Assembly (NCBI GenBank): GCA_021413535.1
Contig: JAIOQF010000001.1
Location: forward strand, 1-10,349
DNA length: 10,349 nucleotides
Origin: Verrucomicrobiota bacterium
Lineage (GTDB): Bacteria; Verrucomicrobiota; Verrucomicrobiia; Verrucomicrobiales; Verrucomicrobiaceae
Reading direction: 5' to 3'
In this document: positions 1-6,328 of the stretch, one piece after another
Numbering within the stretch: the stretch's first letter is position 1
Layout of the letters: each line of letters opens with the position of its first letter
The notes under the pieces: model-generated
What the model was told of the DNA's origin: nothing
What the model saw: only the letters and a program-made list of their open reading frames with translations
Database searches by the model: none
Translations under genes and position numbers: made by a program

Positions 1-3000
1 CCACCGGCAACATCACGCCGGTCGCCACGGCTGGCCTCCTCACGATCAAAGAAGACACCGCAACAACACTGGCCCTCAAAGGCACTGATGCCGATGCTGA
101 GCCGCTCTCGCTGGTCGTCGGCACACCTCCCGCGCACGGCACGTTGACCGGCACCACGCTGGCACCGCTTTACACTCCGACGCTGAATTACGTCGGCCCC
201 GACAGTTTCACGTTTGGCGTCAGCGATGGCGGCCCGACTCCGTCCAACGTCGTGAGCTTTAATATCACGATCACGCCCGTCGCTGATGCACCGATTGCGC
301 AGGCCGGCGTCAATTCCGGCCCCGAAGATGCCAGCAGCATCACCGGCACCGCGACTGCCGTCGATCCCGACCTCCCGGGCCGGCCGATCACCGGTTTCGC
401 TATCGCCTCTCCTCCGGCTCACGGCACTGTGATTATCGACAACGTGGGCAGCTACAGCTACACGCCGGTCGCGAATTTTTCCGGCACCGACAGCTTCACG
501 TTCACTGCAAAAAACATCACCGGCACCTCCGCGCCCGCGACGATCACCATCACGGTGACGCCCCTGCCTGATGCTCCAGTGGCCAGCAACAGCGGAGTCT
601 GGACTGCGCTGGACACTGCCGTTGACGGTCAGGCTCTGGCCGCCGACGCGGACGGAGATGTGCTGACCTTCACGAAGCAGAGCGATCCTTTGCATGGCAC
701 GGTCAACAGCTTCAACAGCGATGGTTCCTTCACTTACACACCGACCACGAGTTATGCGGGCACTGACAGCTTCACTTTCAAAGCGAGCGATGCCACAACA
801 GATTCCAACGAGGCCACCATCACGCTTACGATTGGTGTGGCCACGGCCACTGACGGACACTTCAGCGGCCCGCTCGATGATTTGCTGGTGGGCAACCTTG
901 CAGCGACCGACCCCAACAACAGTCCGCTGACATTTGCAGTGGTGGATGCGCCAGCTCACGGCAGCGTCGTCGTGCTGTCGGACGGCACCTTCCGCTATAA
1001 TCCGAAGGCTGGCTTCCTCGGCACGGACACCTTTACCTTCCACGCCAGCAACAGCGTGGCTGCATCCAACGCCGCCACGGTTTTCATCACCATCACTCCG
1101 CGTCCGCCAAATTGGATCTGGATGCAGGGGCCAAACCTGGCCAACAAACTCGGAGTTTATGGCACGCAAGGCACCGGTGCCGCTTTAAACAATCCCGGCG
1201 CGCGCACCGATGCCGCCGCCTGGAGTCTTCCCGATGGCACGAGCTGGTTGTTCGGAGGAAGTGGTTACGGCAATGTGGCTTCGGGTCTCTTGAAAGACTT
1301 GTGGAAGCGTGATCCCGTCACCCGGCAATGGACTTGGATCAACGGCAGCCAGACCACGAATGTCGCTGGCAATTACGGTGCTCAAGCTCTGCCAGCTGCA
1401 ACCAACTCCCCAGGAGCCCGCAGCGGTGCGACCACTTGGGTGGGTGCCGATGGCAGATTGTGGATGTTCGGTGGATTAGGGCGCGATAGCGTCACGGCGG
1501 TCAACGGCCTGCTCAACGATCTCTGGGTCTTCGATCCGTTAACGAGCCAGTGGACTTGGATCAAAGGATCGAACTTGATCAACATCAACGGCAACTACGG
1601 CACTCGCGGCATTTCTTCCAGCTCCAATAATCCCGGCGCGCGCAGCGGAGCCAGCGGCTGGACGGATACGGCAGGTCGCTTGTGGCTCTTTGGTGGCAAT
1701 GGCCGCCCCGGCGTCGGCACGGTCGCGGGCAGTCTCAATGACCTCTGGTGCTACGACCCAGCGGTGAAACGCTGGACATGGATGAATGGCTCCAGTGCGC
1801 TTGATCCCAACGGCAATTACGGCCTGCGCGGCACAGCCAGCAGCATCGGCACGCCCGGCGGACGCAGCTTTGCTACAGTTTGGGTCGGCAATGATGAGCG
1901 GTTTTACCTCTTCGGCGGCACCGGAAAAGGCGCCACGGGCACGACCAAGGGCAACCTCAATGACTTGTGGTCCTTTGATGTCGCCAACAATGCCTGGACT
2001 TGGCTCACCGGCAGCAATGCCGTGAACGGCGCGGCGGTCTGGGGTCTCCTCGGCGTTCCTTCCGCCGCGAACACTCCCGGCGCGCGCAATGGCGCGACCG
2101 CCATTCAAGATGGCACCAGCAACACCTTGATCTTCGGTGGCCAGAGCAGCGCTGCGATGAATGATCTGTGGCGCTACGATGGCAACGGCCAGTGGACTTG
2201 GCTGAATGGACCGAAAACGACCGGCGGTGTCGGTGTCTACGGCACCTTGGGCATCGGCCTGCCCGGCAACACACCGGGTGCGCGCCGCGGCAGCTCGATG
2301 ATCGTGAATGGCATCAGCAACATCTTGCTCTTCGGTGGAGCGAACGGTGCCAGCAACTATAGCGATGCTTGGACACTGGAAGCCCCCGGCACTCCATCAG
2401 TGATCACGCAGACGCCGAATGTTCTGAGCGATACCACGGCCAATCTAGCGCTCAGTTGGAAAACCAATGGCCTGCTGACAGATCTCAGCATCGATTTCTG
2501 GCCGCTGGGCAATCCGGGCAGCCGCTTGTCCTTCCCCGTCACTCAGACCATCGCAGACGGCAGCAATAATACCTTCTTCATCAACGGCCTCACAGCCGGC
2601 ACTCAGTATGTTTGCCAGGCCAGAGCCTCGAACAAAGGTGGCACTGTCTTGGGCCGTCTGGTCTCGTTCACCACCACTGGTGCCGTTGCACCGCTCACCG
2701 TGCAGTTTGACAGCGCCAGCAATAACGTGGCCGAGTCCGCCGGTTTGTTCAACGTCACCGTGTTGCTCAGCCAGCCGGCCACGGCCGCCTTCACTGTGCC
2801 ACTCACCGTGGGTGGAAGCGCGACACCGGCTACCGATTACACAGCGCCGCCTCTGTTCGTCAACTTCGCGCCGGGCCAGTCCAGCGCCCTGATCACCATC
2901 CCGATCGTCAACGATGGTCTCGACGAAGGTCCGGAAACCATCACGCTCACTTTGGGCGTTCCAAGCAGTGCGGCCACGCTCGGTCTCGTGTCTGTTAAAA

Positions 3001-5039
3001 CCATCACCATCGTGGATGACGAAGACCTGCCCAACATCACCACGCAGCCTTCCTCCGTGTTTGCCAAGACCGGAGACACCGTCACCTTCACCGTCGCCGC
3101 CACCGGTTCCGCGTTGAAGTATCAGTGGAAAAAGAACGGGGCCAACATCTCCGGCGCGACCACCAACACTTACAAGTTGACCAACGTCGCGCTCGCCGCA
3201 GCCGGCAGTTACCAATGCGTCGTGAGCAACACGCTCACCGGTGTCCCGGCAGCACTCAGCTTGGCGAACAGCCTCGTAGCCGAACTGTTCGTCGTCGATG
3301 CCACACCGAAGAAGACATTGCTCGCCACTGGCAACACCAGCTTCACGGCTAGCGCCGCAGGACCGGTTGGCAGCACGCTCGTTTATCAGTGGTATAACGG
3401 AACCACCAATCCTCTGGTCACCAACAGCCCTCATCTCACCGGCACCACCACCAAGACCATCTCTTTCACCGTCGTAGTGCCAACCGACAGCGAGGTCTAT
3501 GTGTGCAACGTCAGCAAGCTCGGCACACCCTCGCTCAACCATGATTCCGGAAACTTCACTCTTTCGGTGCCTGATGCCGCGCCCACCATCACCACCGCGA
3601 CCCTGCCTCCAGCCGTCGTCGGCCTGCCCTACAGCTACCAAGTCACCGTCGATCCCACACTGCGGAACTTGCCCACGAGTTACATTTTCTCCGGACTTCC
3701 GGCGGGACTTACTGGCAATGCTACCACCGGCGTGATCTCCGGCAAACCCACCGTGGCAGGCGTGAGCAACGTCAGCCTCAGCGCTAAGAACTCGCTCACC
3801 GGCCCGGTCGTCAACGTCTCGCTAACCGTGGTGCCGCCACTGCCCGACAATGTTATCGGCAGTTTTGGCGGTCGCATCGCTCGCGTCGGAGCCGGAGCTG
3901 TTAATAGCACGGGCGGACGTTTTGAAATCACTACCACTACCACCGGTGCCTACACGGCCAGCGTTATCTTGCCCGGCGTCACCGGTGGCACTGGCCTCAG
4001 TGGTGCTGTCACGCCATACATCGACCTGTTCACCGCCAGCGCTGTCGCCAGCGTCTCCGTCAACCGGGCCTTGGTGCTCAACGGTGGTGCCCTCGGAGTC
4101 ACGCGCGTAAACGCCGCCGCGAACTTCAGCTTTACCATCGACGCCGCCACCGGCGCAGTAACTGGCACTTTCACCGATGGAGGCGTTGCCTATAACCTCG
4201 TCGGTGGTGTGAGAAATGTTTGGAGCACCCTCTTGAATCCATGCCCCAGCGTCGGTGACTACACCGGGCTGCTCGACATCCCAGTGGCGCTGGAAGGCGA
4301 CACTGAGACCCCGCAGGGCAGTGGTTACGCCACCTTCAAGGTGACAGCGGATGGCAAGATGTCCTTTGTCGGCAAGACCGCTGACGGCCTCCCCTTCACC
4401 GTCGCCACCTTCGTCGGGCCTGCCGGACAAATCGTCGGACTCTCCACCTATAGTGGCGGCACCAGCATCCTTTGGGGATCAGCCACCATCGGTGCTGGCG
4501 GATACCTCAGTGGCAGCCTCGACTGGATCAAGGGCCCGGCCGCCCTCGCGTCAGTCGACACCGCTTACCGCGCTGGCTTTGACTGGACCCCGCTCGCTGT
4601 CAGTGGCGGCTTGTATCCTGTCGTGCCCAATGGCGGTGTGATCATGAACTTGGCCAACAGCAACAGCAACGCCAAGCTCAGTTACTACGAAGGCGGCCTC
4701 TACCAAGGCGACGTAAATCCGTTCGTCTTCAACATCCGCAACCTCAACCCGTTGTTGAAGACGCAGACGATCACCTATCCCCTGGTCAATCCCAACAAGA
4801 TCACCTTCACTTTGCCCGCCACGCCGATTGGATTCTTCAGCGGTAATTTCACCATCCCCAATCCCGTCGCCACGCTGGTGCGCAATCTGACCTATCAAGG
4901 AGTCATCACCAAGCCCAGTGCCGCTCCCGGCTACCGCAGCGCCGGGTTCTTCCTGGCGCCCCAGTTGCCGCAACCAGGACAAACCCTGTCCACATCGCCC
5001 AAGCTCAGCGGCGGCGTCGTGATTGAGAGCGCGCCCTGA
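1..5039 (+). CDS. Giant modular extracellular protein (cadherin-like, Kelch, FnIII, Calx-beta, Ig, putative-Ig modules), 5' end missing
   Basis: The reading frame is open from position 3 to the TGA at 5037-5039, giving about 1,678 residues with no start in the window; a TTG at 144 is internal because the same repeat pattern continues upstream. Modules in order: four cadherin-like ~90-residue repeats (3-1109) with PAHGT and DSFTF signatures; six Kelch-like units (1113-2387); an FnIII-like domain (about 2391-2693); a Calx-beta domain (about 2694-3026, ending ITIVDDED); two Ig-like domains (about 3027-3572, with YQW and YQC/YVC cores); a putative-Ig (He_PIG-type) domain (about 3576-3848, with GLPAGLTGN and GVISGKP); and a unique C-terminal region (3849-5036). 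No C-terminal membrane helix, LPXTG or PEP-CTERM sorting signal is visible. Such all-beta mosaics are known as secreted adhesins or surface proteins that bind sugars, proteins or Ca2+. The specific ligand cannot be read from sequence, and an enzymatic domain could lie in the missing N-terminal part. Confidence 0.95.
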   Translation, partial: TGNITPVATAGLLTIKEDTATTLALKGTDADAEPLSLVVGTPPAHGTLTGTTLAPLYTPTLNYVGPDSFTFGVSDGGPTPSNVVSFNITITPVADAPIAQAGVNSGPEDASSITGTATAVDPDLPGRPITGFAIASPPAHGTVIIDNVGSYSYTPVANFSGTDSFTFTAKNITGTSAPATITITVTPLPDAPVASNSGVWTALDTAVDGQALAADADGDVLTFTKQSDPLHGTVNSFNSDGSFTYTPTTSYAGTDSFTFKASDATTDSNEATITLTIGVATATDGHFSGPLDDLLVGNLAATDPNNSPLTFAVVDAPAHGSVVVLSDGTFRYNPKAGFLGTDTFTFHASNSVAASNAATVFITITPRPPNWIWMQGPNLANKLGVYGTQGTGAALNNPGARTDAAAWSLPDGTSWLFGGSGYGNVASGLLKDLWKRDPVTRQWTWINGSQTTNVAGNYGAQALPAATNSPGARSGATTWVGADGRLWMFGGLGRDSVTAVNGLLNDLWVFDPLTSQWTWIKGSNLININGNYGTRGISSSSNNPGARSGASGWTDTAGRLWLFGGNGRPGVGTVAGSLNDLWCYDPAVKRWTWMNGSSALDPNGNYGLRGTASSIGTPGGRSFATVWVGNDERFYLFGGTGKGATGTTKGNLNDLWSFDVANNAWTWLTGSNAVNGAAVWGLLGVPSAANTPGARNGATAIQDGTSNTLIFGGQSSAAMNDLWRYDGNGQWTWLNGPKTTGGVGVYGTLGIGLPGNTPGARRGSSMIVNGISNILLFGGANGASNYSDAWTLEAPGTPSVITQTPNVLSDTTANLALSWKTNGLLTDLSIDFWPLGNPGSRLSFPVTQTIADGSNNTFFINGLTAGTQYVCQARASNKGGTVLGRLVSFTTTGAVAPLTVQFDSASNNVAESAGLFNVTVLLSQPATAAFTVPLTVGGSATPATDYTAPPLFVNFAPGQSSALITIPIVNDGLDEGPETITLTLGVPSSAATLGLVSVKTITIVDDEDLPNITTQPSSVFAKTGDTVTFTVAATGSALKYQWKKNGANISGATTNTYKLTNVALAAAGSYQCVVSNTLTGVPAALSLANSLVAELFVVDATPKKTLLATGNTSFTASAAGPVGSTLVYQWYNGTTNPLVTNSPHLTGTTTKTISFTVVVPTDSEVYVCNVSKLGTPSLNHDSGNFTLSVPDAAPTITTATLPPAVVGLPYSYQVTVDPTLRNLPTSYIFSGLPAGLTGNATTGVISGKPTVAGVSNVSLSAKNSLTGPVVNVSLTVVPPLPDNVIGSFGGRIARVGAGAVNSTGGRFEITTTTTGAYTASVILPGVTGGTGLSGAVTPYIDLFTASAVASVSVNRALVLNGGALGVTRVNAAANFSFTIDAATGAVTGTFTDGGVAYNLVGGVRNVWSTLLNPCPSVGDYTGLLDIPVALEGDTETPQGSGYATFKVTADGKMSFVGKTADGLPFTVATFVGPAGQIVGLSTYSGGTSILWGSATIGAGGYLSGSLDWIKGPAALASVDTAYRAGFDWTPLAVSGGLYPVVPNGGVIMNLANSNSNAKLSYYEGGLYQGDVNPFVFNIRNLNPLLKTQTITYPLVNPNKITFTLPATPIGFFSGNFTIPNPVATLVRNLTYQGVITKPSAAPGYRSAGFFLAPQLPQPGQTLSTSPKLSGGVVIESAP
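3..1109 (+). repeat. Four tandem cadherin-like (tandem-95 type) repeats
   Basis: The encoded segment contains four units of roughly 80-97 residues, at about 3-299, 300-593, 594-836 and 837-1109. Each has the order acidic/DAD-type turn, PAHGT (or PLHGT, PAHGS), a tyrosine-proline strand (YTPTLNYVG, YTPVANFSG, YTPTTSYAG, YNPKAGFLG), then D(S/T)FTF and a final ITITP-type strand. This is the pattern of bacterial cadherin-like Ig repeats, which fold as beta sandwiches and often bind Ca2+ between units. The first unit begins at the window edge, so more copies are likely upstream. The units are clearly diverged at DNA level, so this is an old protein-repeat array and not a recent DNA duplication. 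Confidence 0.85.
1113..2387 (+). repeat. Six Kelch-like units, probable six-bladed beta-propeller
   Basis: Units start at the conserved W(T/I)W at 1113, 1329, 1551, 1773, 1995 and 2193, giving lengths of 72, 74, 74, 74 and 66 residues, then a shorter last unit. Each unit reads: WTW, Gly-Ser, an N/G-rich stretch ending in YG, then PGAR, a W or hydrophobic strand, LW(L/M)FGG, and (L/M)NDLW.(Y/F)D. The FGG and W motifs are the Kelch hallmarks. Six units match the blade number of closed propellers of the Kelch / galactose-oxidase class. The 74-residue period exceeds the usual 44-56 residues because of a long loop between WTW and PGAR. The last unit ends in DAWTLEAPG and lacks the following WTW, consistent with circular closure by the first unit. 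Confidence 0.85.
3849..5036 (+). other. Unrecognised ~396-residue C-terminal region of the giant surface protein
   Basis: After the putative-Ig module the protein continues with two glycine-rich beta-looking stretches: one beginning GSFGGRIAR (from about 3855) and one beginning GDYTGLLDIP (from about 4254). It ends with a segment containing GYRSAGFFLAPQLPQPGQT and a final SGGVVIE. I do not recognise a named family with certainty. From memory, large secreted proteins of Verrucomicrobiota often end in a similar GYFL.PQLP.PGQT / LSG motif, so it may be a lineage-specific outer-membrane or secretion-related tail. That link is inference. No hydrophobic helix or cationic tail is present. Confidence 0.5.
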
Positions 5040-5099
5040 TGGATTGACGTTTTCATGCGAAGGAAATCCCGAGGCTTGAAGTCGGCAGCGATCGCGTTA

Positions 5100-5122
5100 A
5101 AGCTCAATATGCCTTGGAGCTT
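5100..5122 (+). other. Inverted repeat (hairpin) upstream of the tRNAs
   Basis: AAGCTC (5100-5105) is the exact reverse complement of GAGCTT (5117-5122). With one bulged G at 5116 the stem extends through AA/TT, leaving a six-base loop. There is no T run after it, so it is not a classical intrinsic terminator. It overlaps the first two bases of the proposed -35 box of the tRNA promoter. It may end transcription of the upstream gene or be chance. Confidence 0.3.
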
Positions 5123-5148
5123 GCGAACGGGCCGGAAGCGGCTATTTT
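5121..5148 (+). promoter_or_regulatory. Candidate sigma70-type promoter for the tRNA-Gln pair
   Basis: TTGCGA (5121-5126), a 16-base spacer, then TATTTT (5143-5148). Each box matches four of six consensus bases. The expected transcription start, near 5155, would give a 5' leader of about 13 bases before the mature tRNA at 5168, as is usual for tRNA genes. No better candidate is visible in the gap. Confidence 0.45.
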
Positions 5149-5167
5149 AGCGGCCCTTCAAATCCAC

Positions 5168-5241
5168 TGCCGCGTGGTGTAATGGTAGCACAAGAGTTTT
5201 TGGTTCTCTTTGTCTAGGTTCGAATCCTGGCGCGGTAGCCA
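5168..5241 (+). tRNA. trnQ: tRNA-Gln (anticodon UUG)
   Basis: A complete cloverleaf with encoded CCA. The acceptor stem TGCCGCG (5168-5174) pairs with CGCGGTA (5231-5237), with one G-U pair at 2-71, followed by discriminator G and CCA (5239-5241). The D arm has a GTG/CAC stem. The T arm has CTAGG/CCTGG around TTCGAAT. The anticodon loop is TTTTGGT, so the anticodon is UUG and reads CAA (and, by wobble, CAG). U1-A72 and discriminator G73 are typical of bacterial tRNA-Gln. The base of the anticodon loop has a U31-U39 mismatch, and position 37 is G. It probably shares a transcript with the second tRNA 44 bases downstream. Confidence 0.95.
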
Positions 5242-5285
5242 CTTGCGCTGGGCGTGCGCTTGGGTATTCTCAATAAGTTCAAAAT

Positions 5286-5359
5286 AGCCGCGTGGTGTAA
5301 TGGTAGCACAAGAGATTCTGAATCTCTTTGTCTAGGTTCGAATCCTGGCGCGGCTGCCA
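5286..5359 (+). tRNA. trnQ: tRNA-Gln (anticodon CUG)
   Basis: A complete cloverleaf with encoded CCA. The acceptor stem AGCCGCG (5286-5292) pairs perfectly with CGCGGCT (5349-5355), then discriminator G and CCA (5357-5359). The anticodon stem AGAGA/TCTCT encloses TTCTGAA, so the anticodon is CUG, reading CAG. It differs from the first tRNA at only seven of 74 positions (1, 31, 34, 37, 38, 71, 72); the D and T arms are identical. This points to duplication followed by anticodon change. The first acceptor pair is A1-U72 where the sister gene has U1-A72. Confidence 0.95.
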
Positions 5360-5363
5360 CTTC

Positions 5364-6260
5364 CTACAAGCCCGGCGGGCGATCTTTAACCGAGCGGCCC
5401 GGAGGACGGGTGGGAACAACGATGGTCGGATCGTAGTATTCACCACCCTGGACGATCACATTCTGCGTGGCATCCAACACCAGATGCGGGCGGTTGGCTT
5501 CGACCTCCTTGTAGTAGAGCCGCTTCACGATGCTGCCCTGGGTGTCGATGATCACGTGCGCATAAATGTGAGGCTGAGTCATGAATAACACCTGCAGGCG
5601 GTTTTCCTTGTCGAGCGCCATCTGCGGTTCAGAGACATGAATCCAGCTTCCCAGCGAGAAGGTGGCAAGATTCAAATTGGTTTTGTCTTCGTAGAGTCTC
5701 AAATACAGATTCGTATGATCGAGATCTTTGAGCACGGAGAGTTCGTAGCGTCGGATCTGCCCAGCGCCAGCCAGGCCCAGTGGCACCCCGAACGGCTTCG
5801 ACCAGAATGGCTTGGAAGCGGCAAAAGTGCCGCGCGCGCGATTGGAGGCGATGTATTGCTGTGAAGGCGGATGGTAGACGTTGGCTATGACGATGTAGTT
5901 TCCGAACTCCGAAAAGGTAAACTGGTCGGTGAGAGCGATCTTCCGCGTGATGGTGGAGCCTGCCTTGAAGACCATGACGTCCTCGCTGTTGAAGCGCATG
6001 GGCGGCACGGGATGTTGCTGCGGATCGATGATTTCAAAACTGAGCCAAGCCGTGTTATTCGGCCCGCCGAGAACGACATCGGCTCCCGTGCGGTTCATGA
6101 TGCTCACGGTGGCTTCCACGCCTTCGTAAGTCAGATAGTTTTCCTTATTGAGCTTGAGCGTGATTTCATATTGCGCGCGCGCGGCCGCCGGGTAGAGGAC
6201 GAAAAGCAACAGGCAGAGCGCAACACGCCGCCATGGGAGATGCAAAGGGGAACCGGTCAT
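5364..6260 (-). CDS. Secreted protein of unknown function with Ig-like N-terminal half
   Basis: A 298-residue protein from ATG (6258-6260) to TAG (5364-5366). Residues 1-29 form a signal peptide: a basic start (WRR), a hydrophobic core VALCLLLFVLY, and a cleavage site ARA|Q after residue 29. There is no lipobox Cys, so the mature protein should be periplasmic or secreted. Residues about 31-140 look like one Ig-like beta sandwich (LKLNKENYLTYEGVEATVSI then NRTGADVVLGG), resembling the macroglobulin / BsuPI-type folds seen in other envelope proteins. Residues about 165-280 are a second, unrecognised beta-rich region. The tail is Pro/Arg-rich (RPPG repeated). It is the last of three same-strand genes, 68 bases after the FGE-like fusion gene. 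No Shine-Dalgarno sequence is visible. I do not assign a function. The stop lies 4 bases from the end of the convergent tRNA. Confidence 0.85.
   Translation of the reverse strand: MTGSPLHLPWRRVALCLLLFVLYPAAARAQYEITLKLNKENYLTYEGVEATVSIMNRTGADVVLGGPNNTAWLSFEIIDPQQHPVPPMRFNSEDVMVFKAGSTITRKIALTDQFTFSEFGNYIVIANVYHPPSQQYIASNRARGTFAASKPFWSKPFGVPLGLAGAGQIRRYELSVLKDLDHTNLYLRLYEDKTNLNLATFSLGSWIHVSEPQMALDKENRLQVLFMTQPHIYAHVIIDTQGSIVKRLYYKEVEANRPHLVLDATQNVIVQGGEYYDPTIVVPTRPPGRSVKDRPPGL
5370..5387 (+). terminator. Possible weak terminator for the tRNA transcript, inside the 3' end of the convergent gene
   Basis: GCCC (5370-5373), a three-base GGC loop, GGGC (5377-5380), then GATCTTT. The stem is only four base pairs, though all G-C, and the T run is short. 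It begins 11 bases after the tRNA CCA end and overlaps the last codons of the minus-strand gene. No other terminator candidate follows the tRNAs closely. Confidence 0.25.
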
Positions 6261-6284
6261 GGAAATAAGACGTTCAAGCGGACG

Positions 6285-6313
6285 ACACTAGCAGAAGGAT
6301 GCGTGTTCGCCAA
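6285..6313 (-). promoter_or_regulatory. Weak promoter candidate for the 5364-6260 gene
   Basis: Read on the minus strand, TTGGCG (6308-6313), a 17-base spacer, then TAGTGT (6285-6290). The -35 box matches four of six consensus bases and the -10 box three of six. The predicted start near 6278 would leave a leader of only about 18 bases. The gene could equally be read from the upstream operon promoter. Confidence 0.3.
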
Positions 6314-6328
6314 GTTCCGAAGTCCGGC

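Larger units (their letters stand above)
5040..5167. other. Intergenic spacer between the surface-protein gene and the tRNA pair
   Basis: This 128-base gap holds a hairpin-capable inverted repeat (5100-5122) and a promoter-like element for the tRNAs (5121-5148). There is no classical terminator with a T tract after the TGA at 5039, and no small gene is supported. Confidence 0.6.

Noticed and set aside
144..146. TTG as the start codon of the surface protein
   Set aside because: The frame is open to the left window edge and the upstream residues already belong to the first cadherin-like repeat.
1113..2387. Kelch array as a CRISPR or recent DNA tandem duplication
   Set aside because: The similarity is at protein level with diverged codons, units of about 222 bases, and an open frame throughout.
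2445..3641. Long minus-strand open frame (398 codons) opposite the surface-protein gene
   Set aside because: Its product is low-complexity Gly/Arg/Asp-rich with no domain, while the plus strand encodes clear FnIII, Calx-beta and Ig modules across the same bases. It is an antisense shadow in GC-rich DNA.
5254..5436. Small plus-strand open frame across the second tRNA
   Set aside because: Its core is simply the translation of tRNA-Gln(CUG), a classic false protein call.
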